Below are positions 47,648 through 59,131 of a DNA stretch of 64,000 nucleotides, piece by piece (within the stretch, counting starts at the first letter, position 1; every line of letters begins with the position of its first letter). This DNA comes from an uncultured Lachnospiraceae bacterium (lineage in GTDB: Bacteria > Bacillota > Clostridia > Lachnospirales > Lachnospiraceae), in contig CANQNN010000006.1 of NCBI GenBank assembly GCA_947625205.1, positions 62,001 to 126,000 of the forward strand. Reading direction: 5' to 3'. The notes beneath the pieces were generated by a model, which saw only the letters and a program-made list of their open reading frames with translations, was not told the DNA's origin and did not search any database. Both the position numbers and the translations under genes were made by a program.

Positions 47648-49051
47648 CTAATAGAACATGACGACCGGCGTTCCCACCTCAACGCTATCGTACAACTGTA
47701 CCATAGCGTCCCTGGGCGTATTGATACAGCCGTGCGAGCCGTTCGTCTGATAAATGGTCCCGCCGTATTTTGCTCTCCATGAAGCGTCATGGATGCCGAT
47801 ATTACCCTTTACAGGCATCCAGAAATCCACATGGGACGCATACCCTTCTCCGCGAAGGATCCGGTTCTTCTGTTTTAAATATACATAATTGACGCCGCTG
47901 GGTGTTCCCATCCTGCGAGATGTATTGCCGGTGACGACGGGCGTGGCGATCTTCTGTTCACCGTCAACATAGTAATACAGCATCTGCTCACCCATATCGA
48001 CCTCTATATAGGTATCACCTATATCATCCTTACCCTGTACCAGTGCCTTCTGGGTATAGGCCGGCTCATGCGTCTCCGTTCTGTGCGCCAGGAACGCTTC
48101 TTTAAGATATTCTGTCTCGGCGCTGCGATCCATCTTATTACCGTACGTACCGCCTTCTACCGTAACAGTCTCTCCCCTTGTAGCGTGAAACTGTCTGCTG
48201 ATACCCACCGTGTCGTACTCATCGGCGAGCGCGTCAATATATTCCTCCACCGCATTTTCCTTAAGCTGCAGATTGCCCTCCTCGTCCGTTGCAAAGCTGC
48301 CGTCCTCCGCAAGCCCGATCCAGTCGCAGACCACGGACGCATCTACGTGCACCTCGTCATCGCCCATCGCATACACGATATCGCACTGCTGGAATGCAGC
48401 CACCTTTTCCCACATGGCAAGCGTTTCACGCATCTGTTCCGTGAGCGGCAGATCCGCATAACATTCTTCCTCTGCCAAAGACACTTCGGTCCTGGATTCT
48501 TCAATCGCGTTCACGATAGCTGCTCTCGCCTTGTCAGGCTGCAGCACCCCGATACGCTCGTTTAACAGCTCATACCCCTGATTCGTCTTAATAATGGATA
48601 CCTTCAGATCCCCGTCATCCCGGCTGTTATGCACGGCCAGAAAAGGCACTTGGTCAAGAATATCGTCAAGGGCCTTTCTGTTATACGATACTACCGGCTT
48701 AAGCTCTACACTGTCCCCGTGATACAGGCTTTCGATCCACATCCACGGGTTCTGCTGCTTACGATATATTTCGAGCGCCTCCGTGAAATCATACTGATAG
48801 TCTATCTGCTGCGCCAGGATCTCACAGGAGTTCCCGTCCTTATCGTAAACCGTGATCCCGTCATATGTAAAACCAGCGGCCAGATCATCATTGACTTCTT
48901 CAATGCTTCTTCCCGTACAATACACATCATTGATCCACGTCCCGTAAGCAAATGCGTTGTGGTAATAAACGGCCAGCCCGATGTATGTTGCCATCAGGCT
49001 GACCAGAACGATACATAATATGATTGCCAGATGTTTTATAAATACTTTCAT
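47648..49051 (-). CDS. L,D-transpeptidase (YkuD) with YoaR-like N-terminal region
   Basis: SHGCINTPRDA catalytic motif. Confidence 0.92.
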   Translation of the reverse strand: MKVFIKHLAIILCIVLVSLMATYIGLAVYYHNAFAYGTWINDVYCTGRSIEEVNDDLAAGFTYDGITVYDKDGNSCEILAQQIDYQYDFTEALEIYRKQQNPWMWIESLYHGDSVELKPVVSYNRKALDDILDQVPFLAVHNSRDDGDLKVSIIKTNQGYELLNERIGVLQPDKARAAIVNAIEESRTEVSLAEEECYADLPLTEQMRETLAMWEKVAAFQQCDIVYAMGDDEVHVDASVVCDWIGLAEDGSFATDEEGNLQLKENAVEEYIDALADEYDTVGISRQFHATRGETVTVEGGTYGNKMDRSAETEYLKEAFLAHRTETHEPAYTQKALVQGKDDIGDTYIEVDMGEQMLYYYVDGEQKIATPVVTGNTSRRMGTPSGVNYVYLKQKNRILRGEGYASHVDFWMPVKGNIGIHDASWRAKYGGTIYQTNGSHGCINTPRDAMVQLYDSVEVGTPVVMFY

Positions 49052-49102
49052 AAGATGTTCCCGGTCACCTTAAATAAAATTCGTCTTCTGTATTATATGC
49101 CC

Positions 49103-50791
49103 TTACGCCTCTTTATTCGCCTTCGCCAAGTCCTCGGCGTCAAAGGCTTCGCTTATAGGCGCGCCTGCCGGCACCATCGGGAATACCTTATCGTCTTCAG
49201 GTATGATACAATCCAGCAGAACCGGTTTTTTCAGGGCAATGGCTTTCTCGATTGCAGGCGCCACTTCCTCTTTCGAAGCCACCCTGATCGCTTCGCATCC
49301 CAGGCCTTCCGCCACTTTGCAGAAATCTACGCTGTCGTTTAAGACTGTCTGCGAATACCGCTTTCCGTAGAAAAGCGTCTGCCACTGGCGCACCATCCCA
49401 AGCACATGATTGTTGATCACCACCTGAATGATCGGAATATTATATCGGCTTGCCGTTGCCAGCTCATTCATATTCATACGGAAACAGCCGTCGCCGGCAA
49501 TGTTGATACAAACCTTGTCCGGTCTTCCCATCTTGGCGCCGATGCACGCGCCCAGGCCATATCCCATAGTGCCGAGTCCGCCCGATGTAAGAAGGGTTCT
49601 CGGCATAGAGTATTTATAGAACTGCGCCGCCCACATCTGATGCTGTCCTACATCCGTGGTGATCACCGCATCGCCTTTGGTGATCCTGTCGATCTCTTCC
49701 ATAATATACGGACAGGACAGCTGCGGCTCATCATAGCTTAACGGATACTGCTCTTTAAGCTGCCTGATGCGCTGCATCCACTCCTTATGCTCCTGCTGGG
49801 CAAGTAAACCGTTTATTTTGTCAAGAACCAGTTTCAGATCTCCGACTAAAGCCACATCGGTCTTAATATTCTTATTGATCTCTGCAGCATCGATATCGAT
49901 CTGCAATACCTTCGCATTCTCGGCAAACTTTTTCGGATTGCCGACCACACGGTCCGAAAATCTGGCGCCGAGGGCGATCAGCAGATCACACTCGCTGACG
50001 CCGAAGTTGGACGCCTTGGTCCCGTGCATACCGATCATGCCCGTGTAGGCGTCGTCATGTCCGTCATAAACGCCTTTGCCCATCAGCGTGTCGCATACAG
50101 GCGTATCCATCTTCCTGGCGAACTCGCGCACTTCTTTATAGGCGCCGGATATAACGGCTCCGCCGCCCACATAGACAAAGGGTTTCTTGGAGCTGCGCAG
50201 AAGCTCGAGCGCCGCCTGAAGCTCCTCCTCCGTATAGCGGGATGTCCGCTCGGCTTTTACCGGTTTCATCGGCGTAAACTCACAGGTATTGGAAGTCACA
50301 TCCTTCGTAATATCCACCAGCACGGGCCCCGGTCTGCCGCTTCCTGCAATTGCAAAAGCATTGCGAAGCGTATCCGCGAGAATGCTGATATCCTTTACAA
50401 TATAATTGTGTTTCGTGATCGGCATCGTAATGCCGGCAATATCTACCTCCTGAAAAGAGTCCTTTCCCAGAGACGGCAAAACCACATTGCAAGTGATCGC
50501 AACGATAGGCACAGAGTCCATATACGCTGTGGCGATACCCGTCACAAGATTGGTCGCGCCGGGTCCGCTGGTAGCCAGACACACGCCGACTTTACCGGTC
50601 GCCCTCGCATAACCGTCCGCCGCATGTGCGGCTCCCTGTTCATGGGATGTAAGAATATGATTTATTTCATCACTGTGCTGATATAAAGCATCATATACGT
50701 TAAGGATCGTTCCGCCCGGATAACCGAACACCGTGTCTACTCCCTGTTCTTTCAGACATTCTACTACGATCTCTGCACCTGTCAGTATCAT
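49103..50791 (-). CDS. ilvB: Acetolactate synthase large subunit
   Basis: GYPGGTILNVYDAL, ThDP motif GDGCFRMNMNELATASRYNIPIIQVVINN. Confidence 0.95.
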   Translation of the reverse strand: MILTGAEIVVECLKEQGVDTVFGYPGGTILNVYDALYQHSDEINHILTSHEQGAAHAADGYARATGKVGVCLATSGPGATNLVTGIATAYMDSVPIVAITCNVVLPSLGKDSFQEVDIAGITMPITKHNYIVKDISILADTLRNAFAIAGSGRPGPVLVDITKDVTSNTCEFTPMKPVKAERTSRYTEEELQAALELLRSSKKPFVYVGGGAVISGAYKEVREFARKMDTPVCDTLMGKGVYDGHDDAYTGMIGMHGTKASNFGVSECDLLIALGARFSDRVVGNPKKFAENAKVLQIDIDAAEINKNIKTDVALVGDLKLVLDKINGLLAQQEHKEWMQRIRQLKEQYPLSYDEPQLSCPYIMEEIDRITKGDAVITTDVGQHQMWAAQFYKYSMPRTLLTSGGLGTMGYGLGACIGAKMGRPDKVCINIAGDGCFRMNMNELATASRYNIPIIQVVINNHVLGMVRQWQTLFYGKRYSQTVLNDSVDFCKVAEGLGCEAIRVASKEEVAPAIEKAIALKKPVLLDCIIPEDDKVFPMVPAGAPISEAFDAEDLAKANKEA

Positions 50792-50834
50792 GATTGATTC
50801 CTCCTGCTTATCCCTGTTAGTTTGTGATCTGTAT

Positions 50835-52505
50835 TTATCTTCGGGGAATTTCCAGAATTGCGCCCCTGTTGCCGCTTGTCACCATCTCGCGGTATCTCGC
50901 CAGATAACCGCCTGTCACTTCGGGTTCCCTCGGCTGCCACTTCTCTCTTCTGCGCGCCATCTCCTCATCAGACACCTGTACATTCAGCTTCAGGTTCGGG
51001 ATATCAATACTGATGATATCGCCCTCCTCCACCAGCGCGATCGGGCCTCCTACGGCGGCCTCAGGCGAAACGTGTCCAATGGATGCGCCGCGGGACGCGC
51101 CGGAGAATCTGCCGTCGGTGATGAGCGCAACCTTAGATCCAAGTCCCATACCGGCGATAGCTGATGTAGGATTCAGCATCTCCCGCATACCCGGACCGCC
51201 TTTAGGTCCCTCGTAGCGGATGACCACTACATCACCCTCTTTGATCTTACCGCCCTTGATCGCCGCTATAGCATCCTCCTCACAGTCAAACACTCTCGCG
51301 GGACCCTCATGAACCATCATCTCTTCCACCACCGCCGAGCGCTTGACAACGCTTCCGTCCGGCGCGAGATTGCCCTTCAGCACGGCGAGTCCCCCGGTCT
51401 TACTGTAGGGATTATCTACAGGCCGGATCACATCGGGATTGAGATTCCGGGCCGATTTAATATTTTCACCGATGGTTTCGCAAGTCACTGTCATACATTC
51501 CGTGTGAAGCAGCCCGATATCGGCCAATTCCTTCATAACGGCATACACGCCGCCCGCCTCGTTCAGATTCTCCATATAGACAGGTCCCGCAGGCGCCAGA
51601 TGGCAGAGATTGGGCGTCTTCTCGCTTATCTCATTGGCGTAGGAAATATCAAAATCAAATCCGACCTCATGCGCGATAGCAGGCAGATGCAGCATGGAGT
51701 TGGTGGAACATCCAAGCGCCATATCCACCGTCAGAGCATTCAGGATAGCTTCTTTGGTCATGATATCTCTCGGTTTGATGTCCCTCTTAAGCAGCTCCAT
51801 GACCGCCATACCGGCGTGCTTGGCCAGCCTGAGTCTGTCGGAATAAACCGCCGGTATCGTGCCGTTGCCGCAAAGCCCCATGCCAAGGGCCTCTGTCAGA
51901 CAGTTCATAGAGTTGGCAGTATACATGCCGGAACAGGAACCGCATGTGGGACAGACCTTTTCCTCAAATTCCGTGAGTTCTTCATCATTTATCATGCCGG
52001 CTGCGTGGGAGCCTACCGCCTCAAACATGGAGGAAAGGCTCGTCTTCTTACCGTGCACATGTCCGGCAAGCATCGGGCCGCCGGATACGAAAACAGTCGG
52101 AACATTGATGCGGGCAGCCGCCATCAGAAGTCCCGGCACATTCTTATCACAGTTGGGCACCATCACAAGAGCGTCAAACTGATGTGCCAGCGCCATACAT
52201 TCTGTAGAATCCGCGATCAGATCTCTTGTCACCAGCGAATATTTCATGCCGATGTGCCCCATTGCGATCCCGTCGCAGACTGCGATCGCCGGGAAAACCA
52301 CCGGTACACCTCCGGCCTGCGCCACGCCGAGCTTTACGGCATTGACGATCTTGTCCAGATTCATATGCCCGGGAACGATCTCGTTGTAAGAGCTGACGAT
52401 ACCGACTAACGGTTTGTTCATCTCCTCTTTCGTGAATCCCAGCGCATTAAACAAACTTCTGTGCGGTGCCTGCTGCGCGCCTTTTTTTACGTTGTCACTT
52501 TTCAT
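50835..52505 (-). CDS. ilvD: Dihydroxy-acid dehydratase
   Basis: [22 protein letters not shown]; start chosen at MKSDNVKKG with AAGGAG RBS. Confidence 0.96.
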   Translation of the reverse strand: MKSDNVKKGAQQAPHRSLFNALGFTKEEMNKPLVGIVSSYNEIVPGHMNLDKIVNAVKLGVAQAGGVPVVFPAIAVCDGIAMGHIGMKYSLVTRDLIADSTECMALAHQFDALVMVPNCDKNVPGLLMAAARINVPTVFVSGGPMLAGHVHGKKTSLSSMFEAVGSHAAGMINDEELTEFEEKVCPTCGSCSGMYTANSMNCLTEALGMGLCGNGTIPAVYSDRLRLAKHAGMAVMELLKRDIKPRDIMTKEAILNALTVDMALGCSTNSMLHLPAIAHEVGFDFDISYANEISEKTPNLCHLAPAGPVYMENLNEAGGVYAVMKELADIGLLHTECMTVTCETIGENIKSARNLNPDVIRPVDNPYSKTGGLAVLKGNLAPDGSVVKRSAVVEEMMVHEGPARVFDCEEDAIAAIKGGKIKEGDVVVIRYEGPKGGPGMREMLNPTSAIAGMGLGSKVALITDGRFSGASRGASIGHVSPEAAVGGPIALVEEGDIISIDIPNLKLNVQVSDEEMARRREKWQPREPEVTGGYLARYREMVTSGNRGAILEIPRR

Positions 52506-52519
52506 ACCGATTCTCCTTA

Positions 52520-54196
52520 TCATTCTGCTTGTTTTTTTGTATATAAAACGAATCTGCTGTTCTCATAAACATCCGTCATATGTGCCGGGACGCCAGACTC
52601 TTCAAACTGAGCGGGCGTCAGATACAGCCTCCACATATCACCCTGTAAGTCTTCTTCCGCGTCATATCCTTGCAGGAGGTACTTGTCCGCCAAAACCGCG
52701 TCTGCATTTTCTATATCCCGCGTGACTCTGTCTTCTCCCATATCATAGAGAAATAACAGCAGATATTCCTGATCGCAGTCAGTCACTCCCACCGTTTTTA
52801 CATGCGCCGCATCCATCTGCGTATACGCGTCCTCTATTGCCGCCTCCCGGCTGCCATACTGCGCCATGTACCCCGACGATGCAAGCAGGCATACACATCC
52901 TGCACAGCAGAGCAGGCCGCATAACAGGTACGCATACTTACCGATTCTCTCACATATCTTTTCATTATGTGCAAGAAACGGAATATGCCTGATCCATCTC
53001 ATAGCCGCCTGTAACAGCCATGCGGTCAGAAGAGCCACAAAAACCCCCGCAAAGGAAAACACCCTGTAATACGGCAGTGCGCTCTGAATCGTCAACATAA
53101 GCGGTATACAGAGAATAGTACCTGCAAAGTAAAATTCCAGGAAATCCGGCTTCGTCTCCTTCTCATCTGCGGACTTATTTCTATAACACCCGTTCTTTAA
53201 TTTCCACACAATACGCACGAATGCCAGAATACCTCCGCAAGCAATGAGCACCGCGATTACTGCGGACCCTCCGGCATAATACTCATGAAACAGCGTCCGA
53301 AACCAGGCGGCCAGCTGCGCCGGATATCCTTTTCTGGAAACGCTCTGTATATAAGGCGTTGCAAGCATATAATCAATACCCGTCCGCAGTGCGTCTAACG
53401 GCGCATGCAGTAAAATATACATGTGTTCCCTGCTGTAATAAGCGCTGCCCTCGGTCTTGACCAGAAGATTGGATCCGATCGCAAGCCATACGATTCCGTA
53501 TAATCCCACAGTGCACAAAGCGCTGATAAAGGAGGTTGCGATCAGATACAGGAGACGTCTGTATTCCCTGTGCGCCAGTAATGTCACGCCGCCGATCAGG
53601 CATATGGGAACAACGACATATACGCTGCTCGGTATCGCATAGAGCGACACCACCAGGGAAATGCCGAACAGGATATATTGTTTTCTGCCTCCGGCAGCCG
53701 AGACGATCTGCAACAATGCACAGATCGACACAAGATAACAAAATGTTACAAGCGCATAGCCTCTTCCCTGGACGGCAAGCTGATTTACTATCTTCATACC
53801 CGCATACAGGAAGACAGGAATAAGCGCCAGCCCACGGTCCAGGCACTGTCTTCCTATCCTGAAAAGCAGGATCAGACTTCCCAGACTGCACAGATAAGAT
53901 ACGCCTCTCAGAGAGATATAAGAGTTTCCAAATATGCCGAGGCAGGCTGACAGCACCGAATATCCTATGTGATTGTTCGGCAGCGGCCAGTGGATCGCCG
54001 CATAGACCGGACCTCTGCTGATGAAATAATAGTAAGTATACAGTTCGTCATACCACGGCGTCAGCGCAAACATACGCCATCCGTAATATGCTGCCATACC
54101 AATCAGAAACAGAATAAAAACTGCAGTTTCACTATCTGGCCTGCGCCGTCTTCTATTGGGTTGCGCTTTCAAAACGCTCGTACCTGACCCGGCCAT
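52520..54196 (-). CDS. Polytopic membrane protein, GT39/GT-C-like
   Basis: Multiple TM segments; [38 protein letters not shown] resembles GT-C first loop; TAATG junction with leuB. Confidence 0.7.
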   Translation of the reverse strand: MAGSGTSVLKAQPNRRRRRPDSETAVFILFLIGMAAYYGWRMFALTPWYDELYTYYYFISRGPVYAAIHWPLPNNHIGYSVLSACLGIFGNSYISLRGVSYLCSLGSLILLFRIGRQCLDRGLALIPVFLYAGMKIVNQLAVQGRGYALVTFCYLVSICALLQIVSAAGGRKQYILFGISLVVSLYAIPSSVYVVVPICLIGGVTLLAHREYRRLLYLIATSFISALCTVGLYGIVWLAIGSNLLVKTEGSAYYSREHMYILLHAPLDALRTGIDYMLATPYIQSVSRKGYPAQLAAWFRTLFHEYYAGGSAVIAVLIACGGILAFVRIVWKLKNGCYRNKSADEKETKPDFLEFYFAGTILCIPLMLTIQSALPYYRVFSFAGVFVALLTAWLLQAAMRWIRHIPFLAHNEKICERIGKYAYLLCGLLCCAGCVCLLASSGYMAQYGSREAAIEDAYTQMDAAHVKTVGVTDCDQEYLLLFLYDMGEDRVTRDIENADAVLADKYLLQGYDAEEDLQGDMWRLYLTPAQFEESGVPAHMTDVYENSRFVLYTKKQAE

Positions 54197-55281
54197 TATC
54201 TGATCCGCTCGGCAAGTAAGTCGCCCATCTGACTGCATCCCGTTCTTATGCAGCCTTCCGACATAATATCACCGGTGCGGTATCCTTCCTTCAGCACCTG
54301 TCTGACCGCATCTTCTATCGCGTCCGCCTCTTTGTCCAGATCAAAGCTGTAGCGGAGCATCATAGCTGCCGACAGCACGGTGGCAATCGGATTTGCAATA
54401 TCCTGTCCCGCGATATCCGGCGCGGATCCGTGGCTCGGCTCATACAGGCCAAACTTTGTATCATTCAGAGACGCCGAAGCCAGCATACCGATGGAGCCTG
54501 TCACCATACTCGCCTCATCGGACAGAATATCGCCAAACATATTTTCCGTAAGTATCACATCAAACTGCGCCGGATCCTTTACTAACTGCATGGCGCAGTT
54601 GTCCACAAGCATATGCTCCAGCGTAACCTCAGGATAGTCCTTTGCGACTTCCTCCACAACGCTTCTCCACAGTCTGGAGGAATCCAGCACGTTCGCCTTA
54701 TCCACGCTGGTCACCTTCTTACGGCGCTTCATAGCGATATCAAATCCTTTGATCGCGATCCGGCGGATCTCGTTCTCATCGTACACAAGTGTATCGACGG
54801 CTTTCCGCACACCGTTCTCCTCGGTCGTTCTGCGCTCCCCGAAATACAGGCCGCCCGTCAGTTCACGCATAATCAGCATATCGAATCCCGCCGCCGAGAT
54901 CTCCTCCTTGAGCGGGCAGGCGCCTCTCAATTCGCTGTATAGTACCGCCGGTCTCAAATTTGCAAAAAGATTCAACGCCTTTCTGATCCCAAGCAGTCCC
55001 GCCTCCGGTCTTAAATTCGGCGGAAGCTTGTACCACGGTGAAGTGGTCGTATCGCCGCCAATGGAACCCATCAGAACGGCGTCGGCATTTTTGGCTGTTT
55101 CAACAGCCTCGTCCGTCAACGGTACGCCATGTACATCAATGGACGCGCCGCCCATCAGAATATCTGTATAATGCATGGTATGACCATACTGATCTGCCAC
55201 AGCATTCAGCACCTTCTTGGCTTCCGCCACGATCTCGGGTCCGATGCCGTCACCCGGAATACACGCTATTTTCAAATCCAT
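54196..55281 (-). CDS. leuB: 3-isopropylmalate dehydrogenase
   Basis: [43 protein letters not shown]. Confidence 0.96.
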   Translation of the reverse strand: MDLKIACIPGDGIGPEIVAEAKKVLNAVADQYGHTMHYTDILMGGASIDVHGVPLTDEAVETAKNADAVLMGSIGGDTTTSPWYKLPPNLRPEAGLLGIRKALNLFANLRPAVLYSELRGACPLKEEISAAGFDMLIMRELTGGLYFGERRTTEENGVRKAVDTLVYDENEIRRIAIKGFDIAMKRRKKVTSVDKANVLDSSRLWRSVVEEVAKDYPEVTLEHMLVDNCAMQLVKDPAQFDVILTENMFGDILSDEASMVTGSIGMLASASLNDTKFGLYEPSHGSAPDIAGQDIANPIATVLSAAMMLRYSFDLDKEADAIEDAVRQVLKEGYRTGDIMSEGCIRTGCSQMGDLLAERIR

Positions 55282-55376
55282 ACCCTAAACCTCATTTCTA
55301 TGTCTTTATCGCAAAAAATCACTTATATATCATAGTCTATTCTATTATAAATTTCAAGAAGAGTTTACCGGCAGCA

Positions 55377-55405
55377 AAAAAGCGGACCATTTCTGATCCG
55401 CCTTC
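55377..55405 (-). terminator. Terminator of 55445-55852 gene
   Basis: Minus strand GCGGATCAGAAATGGTCCGCTTTTTT. Confidence 0.75.
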
Positions 55406-55444
55406 AAGTAACATACGTTATTAAATCAGCACAGGCACAGTGCC

Positions 55445-55852
55445 TTACTCAGCGGTAAAAGTTCCCTCTGCAAGCACTTTGCCGTCAGGATCCGTGTAAC
55501 GCACGGTAGCGGTGCAAGCGCCTTCTTTGCCAACCGCTTCATCAAACTGCGCAACCTGCTCCTTAAACGTATCACCCTGTGCATCCAAAGCCGCCTGAAG
55601 CTGCTCTGCAATTCCGTCTGTAACCAAAGAGCTGTCCGTGATCTGCAGCGTCATGGTAAAATCGTTGCCCTTTACCTCATAGCTCAGCTCAAGACCTGAA
55701 CCCTCAAGGCCGCTGAATTCGCTCTCGAACTGCGCCTTGGTGTCAGCATCGTTAAACATACTCTCAAGAGTCTTCTGACCGCACGCAGTCACCGCTAATG
55801 TAAGCACCATGATCGCTGCGAGCACAATAGATCTTACCTTTTTCTTCTTCAT
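55445..55852 (-). CDS. Small lipoprotein (DUF4854-like)
   Basis: MKKKKVRSIVLAAIMVLTLAVTACGQ lipobox; about 135 aa. Confidence 0.75.
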   Translation of the reverse strand: MKKKKVRSIVLAAIMVLTLAVTACGQKTLESMFNDADTKAQFESEFSGLEGSGLELSYEVKGNDFTMTLQITDSSLVTDGIAEQLQAALDAQGDTFKEQVAQFDEAVGKEGACTATVRYTDPDGKVLAEGTFTAE

Positions 55853-55933
55853 ATAACCTTTCCTCCTCCTGTCCATAAGAACATACTTTTTAGTATTTAT
55901 GCCGTGTATGACATGTACACAACACAAGAGGTA

Positions 55934-55964
55934 ATTATATACGCTTGACCCCCCCCCATGTCAA
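55934..55964 (-). promoter_or_regulatory. Sigma-A promoter with G9 tract in spacer, driving the small lipoprotein
   Basis: Minus strand TTGACA-T-GGGGGGGGG-TCAAGCGTA-TATAAT, spacer 19 bp. Confidence 0.7.
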
Positions 55965-56055
55965 TACCTTACATAAAAAAACTGTAAGTTTTATGGAGCT
56001 GACAGGAATCTATTGTCAAAGCGAAAGGAAATATGTCCGCCGCGCGGCAGTATTA

Positions 56056-56373
56056 TTATTCCGTCTCGGCTTTCTCAACCCGCGCAACCGCCGACTTCTG
56101 CATCGGAATGCGGCAGTTCTTGTTGCTGCCGAACTCAACAATGATCGTATCGTCCGTGATATCAATAACAATACCGTAAAAACCGCTTGTTGTAAGGACG
56201 CAGTCGCCAACGCTCATATCCGCAAGCATTGCGGACACCCTCTTCTGCTCCTTCTTCTGCGGACGGATCAAAATAAAATAAAAGAACGCCACAATGATTA
56301 CAAGATAAATGATCATGATGATACCGCCGCCGGCAGCCGGCGCTGTATCCGCAGCCGTCAATAAAATACTCAT
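56056..56373 (-). CDS. yajC: Preprotein translocase subunit YajC
   Basis: FFYFILIRPQKKEQKRVSAMLADMSVGDCVLTTSGFYGIV. Confidence 0.93.
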   Translation of the reverse strand: MSILLTAADTAPAAGGGIIMIIYLVIIVAFFYFILIRPQKKEQKRVSAMLADMSVGDCVLTTSGFYGIVIDITDDTIIVEFGSNKNCRIPMQKSAVARVEKAETE

Positions 56374-56546
56374 ATATTTTCCCTCCCTGTATTTATTCTT
56401 ACACGCATTCTTATATACACGCGGCGGCATTCCAAAGTCATACCGCACGCCCGTGTGATCTATTGCATATCATACACAAAACAATAGCAGAAAACAAGCT
56501 TTTTTCTTTTAAATTTATAATTTAAAAATTTTAAATTTTTAATTTT

Positions 56547-57695
56547 TTAAAGACCGCTGCCACCATCGGCACCGGCCTGCATACCTTCCAGCTTTCTCTT
56601 CTTGTAGGCTGCAAACTCTCCGCATTCCAGCGCCGTCCTGATCTCCTCCATCATCGTATTATAGAAATAAAGATTGTGAAGGACGCACAGCCGCATCCCA
56701 AGCATCTCTTTAGCCTTGAGCAGATGCCTGATATACGCTCTTGAATACCGCGCGCACGCAGGACAGCCGCATCCTTCTTCAATCGGTCTGTCGTCCAGCT
56801 CGTATTGGGCGTTAAAGAGGTTGATCTTGCCACGGTTTGTATATAAATGACCGTGTCTTCCGTTTCTGGTCGGATAAACGCAGTCAAAGAAATCCACGCC
56901 CCGCTCCACCGCCTCCAAAATATTGGCAGGCGTTCCGACGCCCATCAGATAAGTGGGCTTATCGGACGGCAGATACGGCACCGTCTCTTCAAGCACATGA
57001 TACATCTGCTCATGCGATTCCCCCACTGCCAGCCCGCCTATTGCATAGCCGTCGCATTCAAGCTCCGCTATCCTTCTGGCGTGGTCGATCCGGATATCGT
57101 CGTATACTGCTCCCTGATTAATGCCGAATAACAGTTGGTTTTTATTGATGGTATCTTCCAGCGAATTTAACCGGGCAAGCTCTTTCTTGCAGCGTTCCAA
57201 CCATCGGTATGTCCGCGCCGCCGACTGTTCCACATAGCTTCTGTCCGCCACGCTGGACGGGCACTCATCAAACGCCATAGCAATGGTTGACGCAAGATTG
57301 GACTGGATCTGCATACTTTCTTCCGGCCCCATAAATATCTTCCTGCCGTCTATATGGGAATTAAAATAAACTCCCTCCTCCCTGATCCTGCGAAGCCCGG
57401 CCAGGGAAAAAACCTGAAAACCGCCTGAATCGGTCAGAATCGGCCTGTTCCACGACATAAATTTGTGTAATCCGCCCAGTTTCTTAATGACCTGGTCGCC
57501 AGGGCGCACATGCAGATGATAGGTATTAGACAATTCCACCTGCGTATTGATATTCTCCAGATCTTGCGTTGAAACAGCGCCTTTAATGGCTGCCAGCGTA
57601 CCCACATTCATAAATACAGGCGTTTGGATCGTCCCGTGTACGGTTTGAAGCAACGCCCGTTTTGCTCTTCCCTCTGTCCTGATTATTTTATACAT
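56547..57695 (-). CDS. tgt: tRNA-guanine transglycosylase
   Basis: GGLAVGESHEQM, VDFFDCVYPTRNGRHG, ADSGGFQVF-like ILTDSGGFQVF. Confidence 0.97.
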   Translation of the reverse strand: MYKIIRTEGRAKRALLQTVHGTIQTPVFMNVGTLAAIKGAVSTQDLENINTQVELSNTYHLHVRPGDQVIKKLGGLHKFMSWNRPILTDSGGFQVFSLAGLRRIREEGVYFNSHIDGRKIFMGPEESMQIQSNLASTIAMAFDECPSSVADRSYVEQSAARTYRWLERCKKELARLNSLEDTINKNQLLFGINQGAVYDDIRIDHARRIAELECDGYAIGGLAVGESHEQMYHVLEETVPYLPSDKPTYLMGVGTPANILEAVERGVDFFDCVYPTRNGRHGHLYTNRGKINLFNAQYELDDRPIEEGCGCPACARYSRAYIRHLLKAKEMLGMRLCVLHNLYFYNTMMEEIRTALECGEFAAYKKRKLEGMQAGADGGSGL

Positions 57696-57724
57696 GCTAT
57701 CTGTCTCTGTCCGTTTTCTTCCGC

Positions 57725-58831
57725 CTATAAATACTTATCCAGAAATTCTTCCAGACATATCTCCTCATCGCGCATGATCGTGGCGGCCTCCCTGCCTACA
57801 TACCTGAAATGCCACGGTTCATACTCAATACTGGTGATATATTCCTTGCCCTCCGGATAACGCAGTGTAAATCCGTATTCACAGCTGTGCTCAGCCAGCC
57901 ATCTACCCGCCATAGTATCGCCGAATCCCTCCGTGAGAGAATCGTATGTATCACAGACAATATCCAGGGCAAGTCCGACCTGGTGCTCGCTTGCTCCCGG
58001 CACCGTAATGACCTGGGAGGTCAGTTTATAGGCGTCCATATAAGAATAACCCTGTCCCATATAGAGACGGATCCTCTTATTAAAATTGGTTTCCTGTCTG
58101 TTATCGGTCCTGTAGGGTGATCTGATCATAAGATTGATGCCATCGTCCTTAGCCGCCTGCATCATGGCAAGAAGATCGCTTATGATCCTCTCGTCACACA
58201 GCATACCGTCCTTGATGGTTCCAAGATTAAAGCTGTAATCGTCCGGAATCGGATGCTGTTTATTGATGAGCACCAGACGCCAGTCCGACGAATCAAACAC
58301 ATAATCCTCCGCGACAGGTTCCGGAATATCCCCGGCCGGTGCATCGTCTACCTGATAATCCCCGCCGTCGCCCAGAATATCATCCAACGTATAGGCATCC
58401 TCCGCCGCGTAATCTTCCTCGACGTCATGTGCAAGGTCTACATCATCCATGTCCACAGGTTCCTCTTCATCCGCCTCCACAGCGAACGTTATATCGGAAT
58501 CCCCAACGACCGCGCTGTATGTCTCCTGTGCCTTTATGAATCCTGTCTTTTCGGCAAAGACCGCGAAGGAAAAACTGCAGCTGTTCATAAAAAAGATCAT
58601 AACAAACGCCACGCTGGCATAGCGCTTTGTATTTGTCACAAAGTGCCGTACTATGTAGTATACACCGAGAATGACCGACATCAGCGCCAGACACGGATAG
58701 CAGAGCAATCTATTCTTTTTTGCGATCTGTGTAAAAAAAGAAATAACCTTTTCCCGAAACGTTTTTTTCATCAGGATCTCCAAATCCGTCATAAAACTGT
58801 GATTTTCAATATTTCTTCCTGCTGGTAACAA
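57725..58831 (-). CDS. D-alanyl-D-alanine carboxypeptidase, VanY/M15 family
   Basis: RSPYRTDNRQ, PGASEHQVGLALDI, YEPWHFRYVG. Confidence 0.9.
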   Translation of the reverse strand: MLPAGRNIENHSFMTDLEILMKKTFREKVISFFTQIAKKNRLLCYPCLALMSVILGVYYIVRHFVTNTKRYASVAFVMIFFMNSCSFSFAVFAEKTGFIKAQETYSAVVGDSDITFAVEADEEEPVDMDDVDLAHDVEEDYAAEDAYTLDDILGDGGDYQVDDAPAGDIPEPVAEDYVFDSSDWRLVLINKQHPIPDDYSFNLGTIKDGMLCDERIISDLLAMMQAAKDDGINLMIRSPYRTDNRQETNFNKRIRLYMGQGYSYMDAYKLTSQVITVPGASEHQVGLALDIVCDTYDSLTEGFGDTMAGRWLAEHSCEYGFTLRYPEGKEYITSIEYEPWHFRYVGREAATIMRDEEICLEEFLDKYL

Positions 58832-59131
58832 TACTCTTTAATATCATAACACATAAAATTTATTTGTACACCTTTTTTCTGTAAAAAGACTTTTATCCTT
58901 AAATATTTATTTCTTTGATCCGGTATGGTATACTCCATATATGCATGTGTGAAAACAACACAGGATGACTCGTATTAATATAGTGTGTTATTTATTTATT
59001 GCATGATTTCCTTCATTTAATTTTCAAAAAATTGCATGATATAACTGTCTATTGCATGGTTTTGTCTGAATATATACACTTATTTACATATTGATTCAGA
59101 AATATTATGGAAAAAGGAAAGGACAAAGTAT

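Noticed and set aside
55282-55440. T-box or leucine attenuator upstream of leuB
   Set aside because: Only about 100 bp between leuB and the preceding terminator; no T-box core or Leu-rich leader peptide seen.
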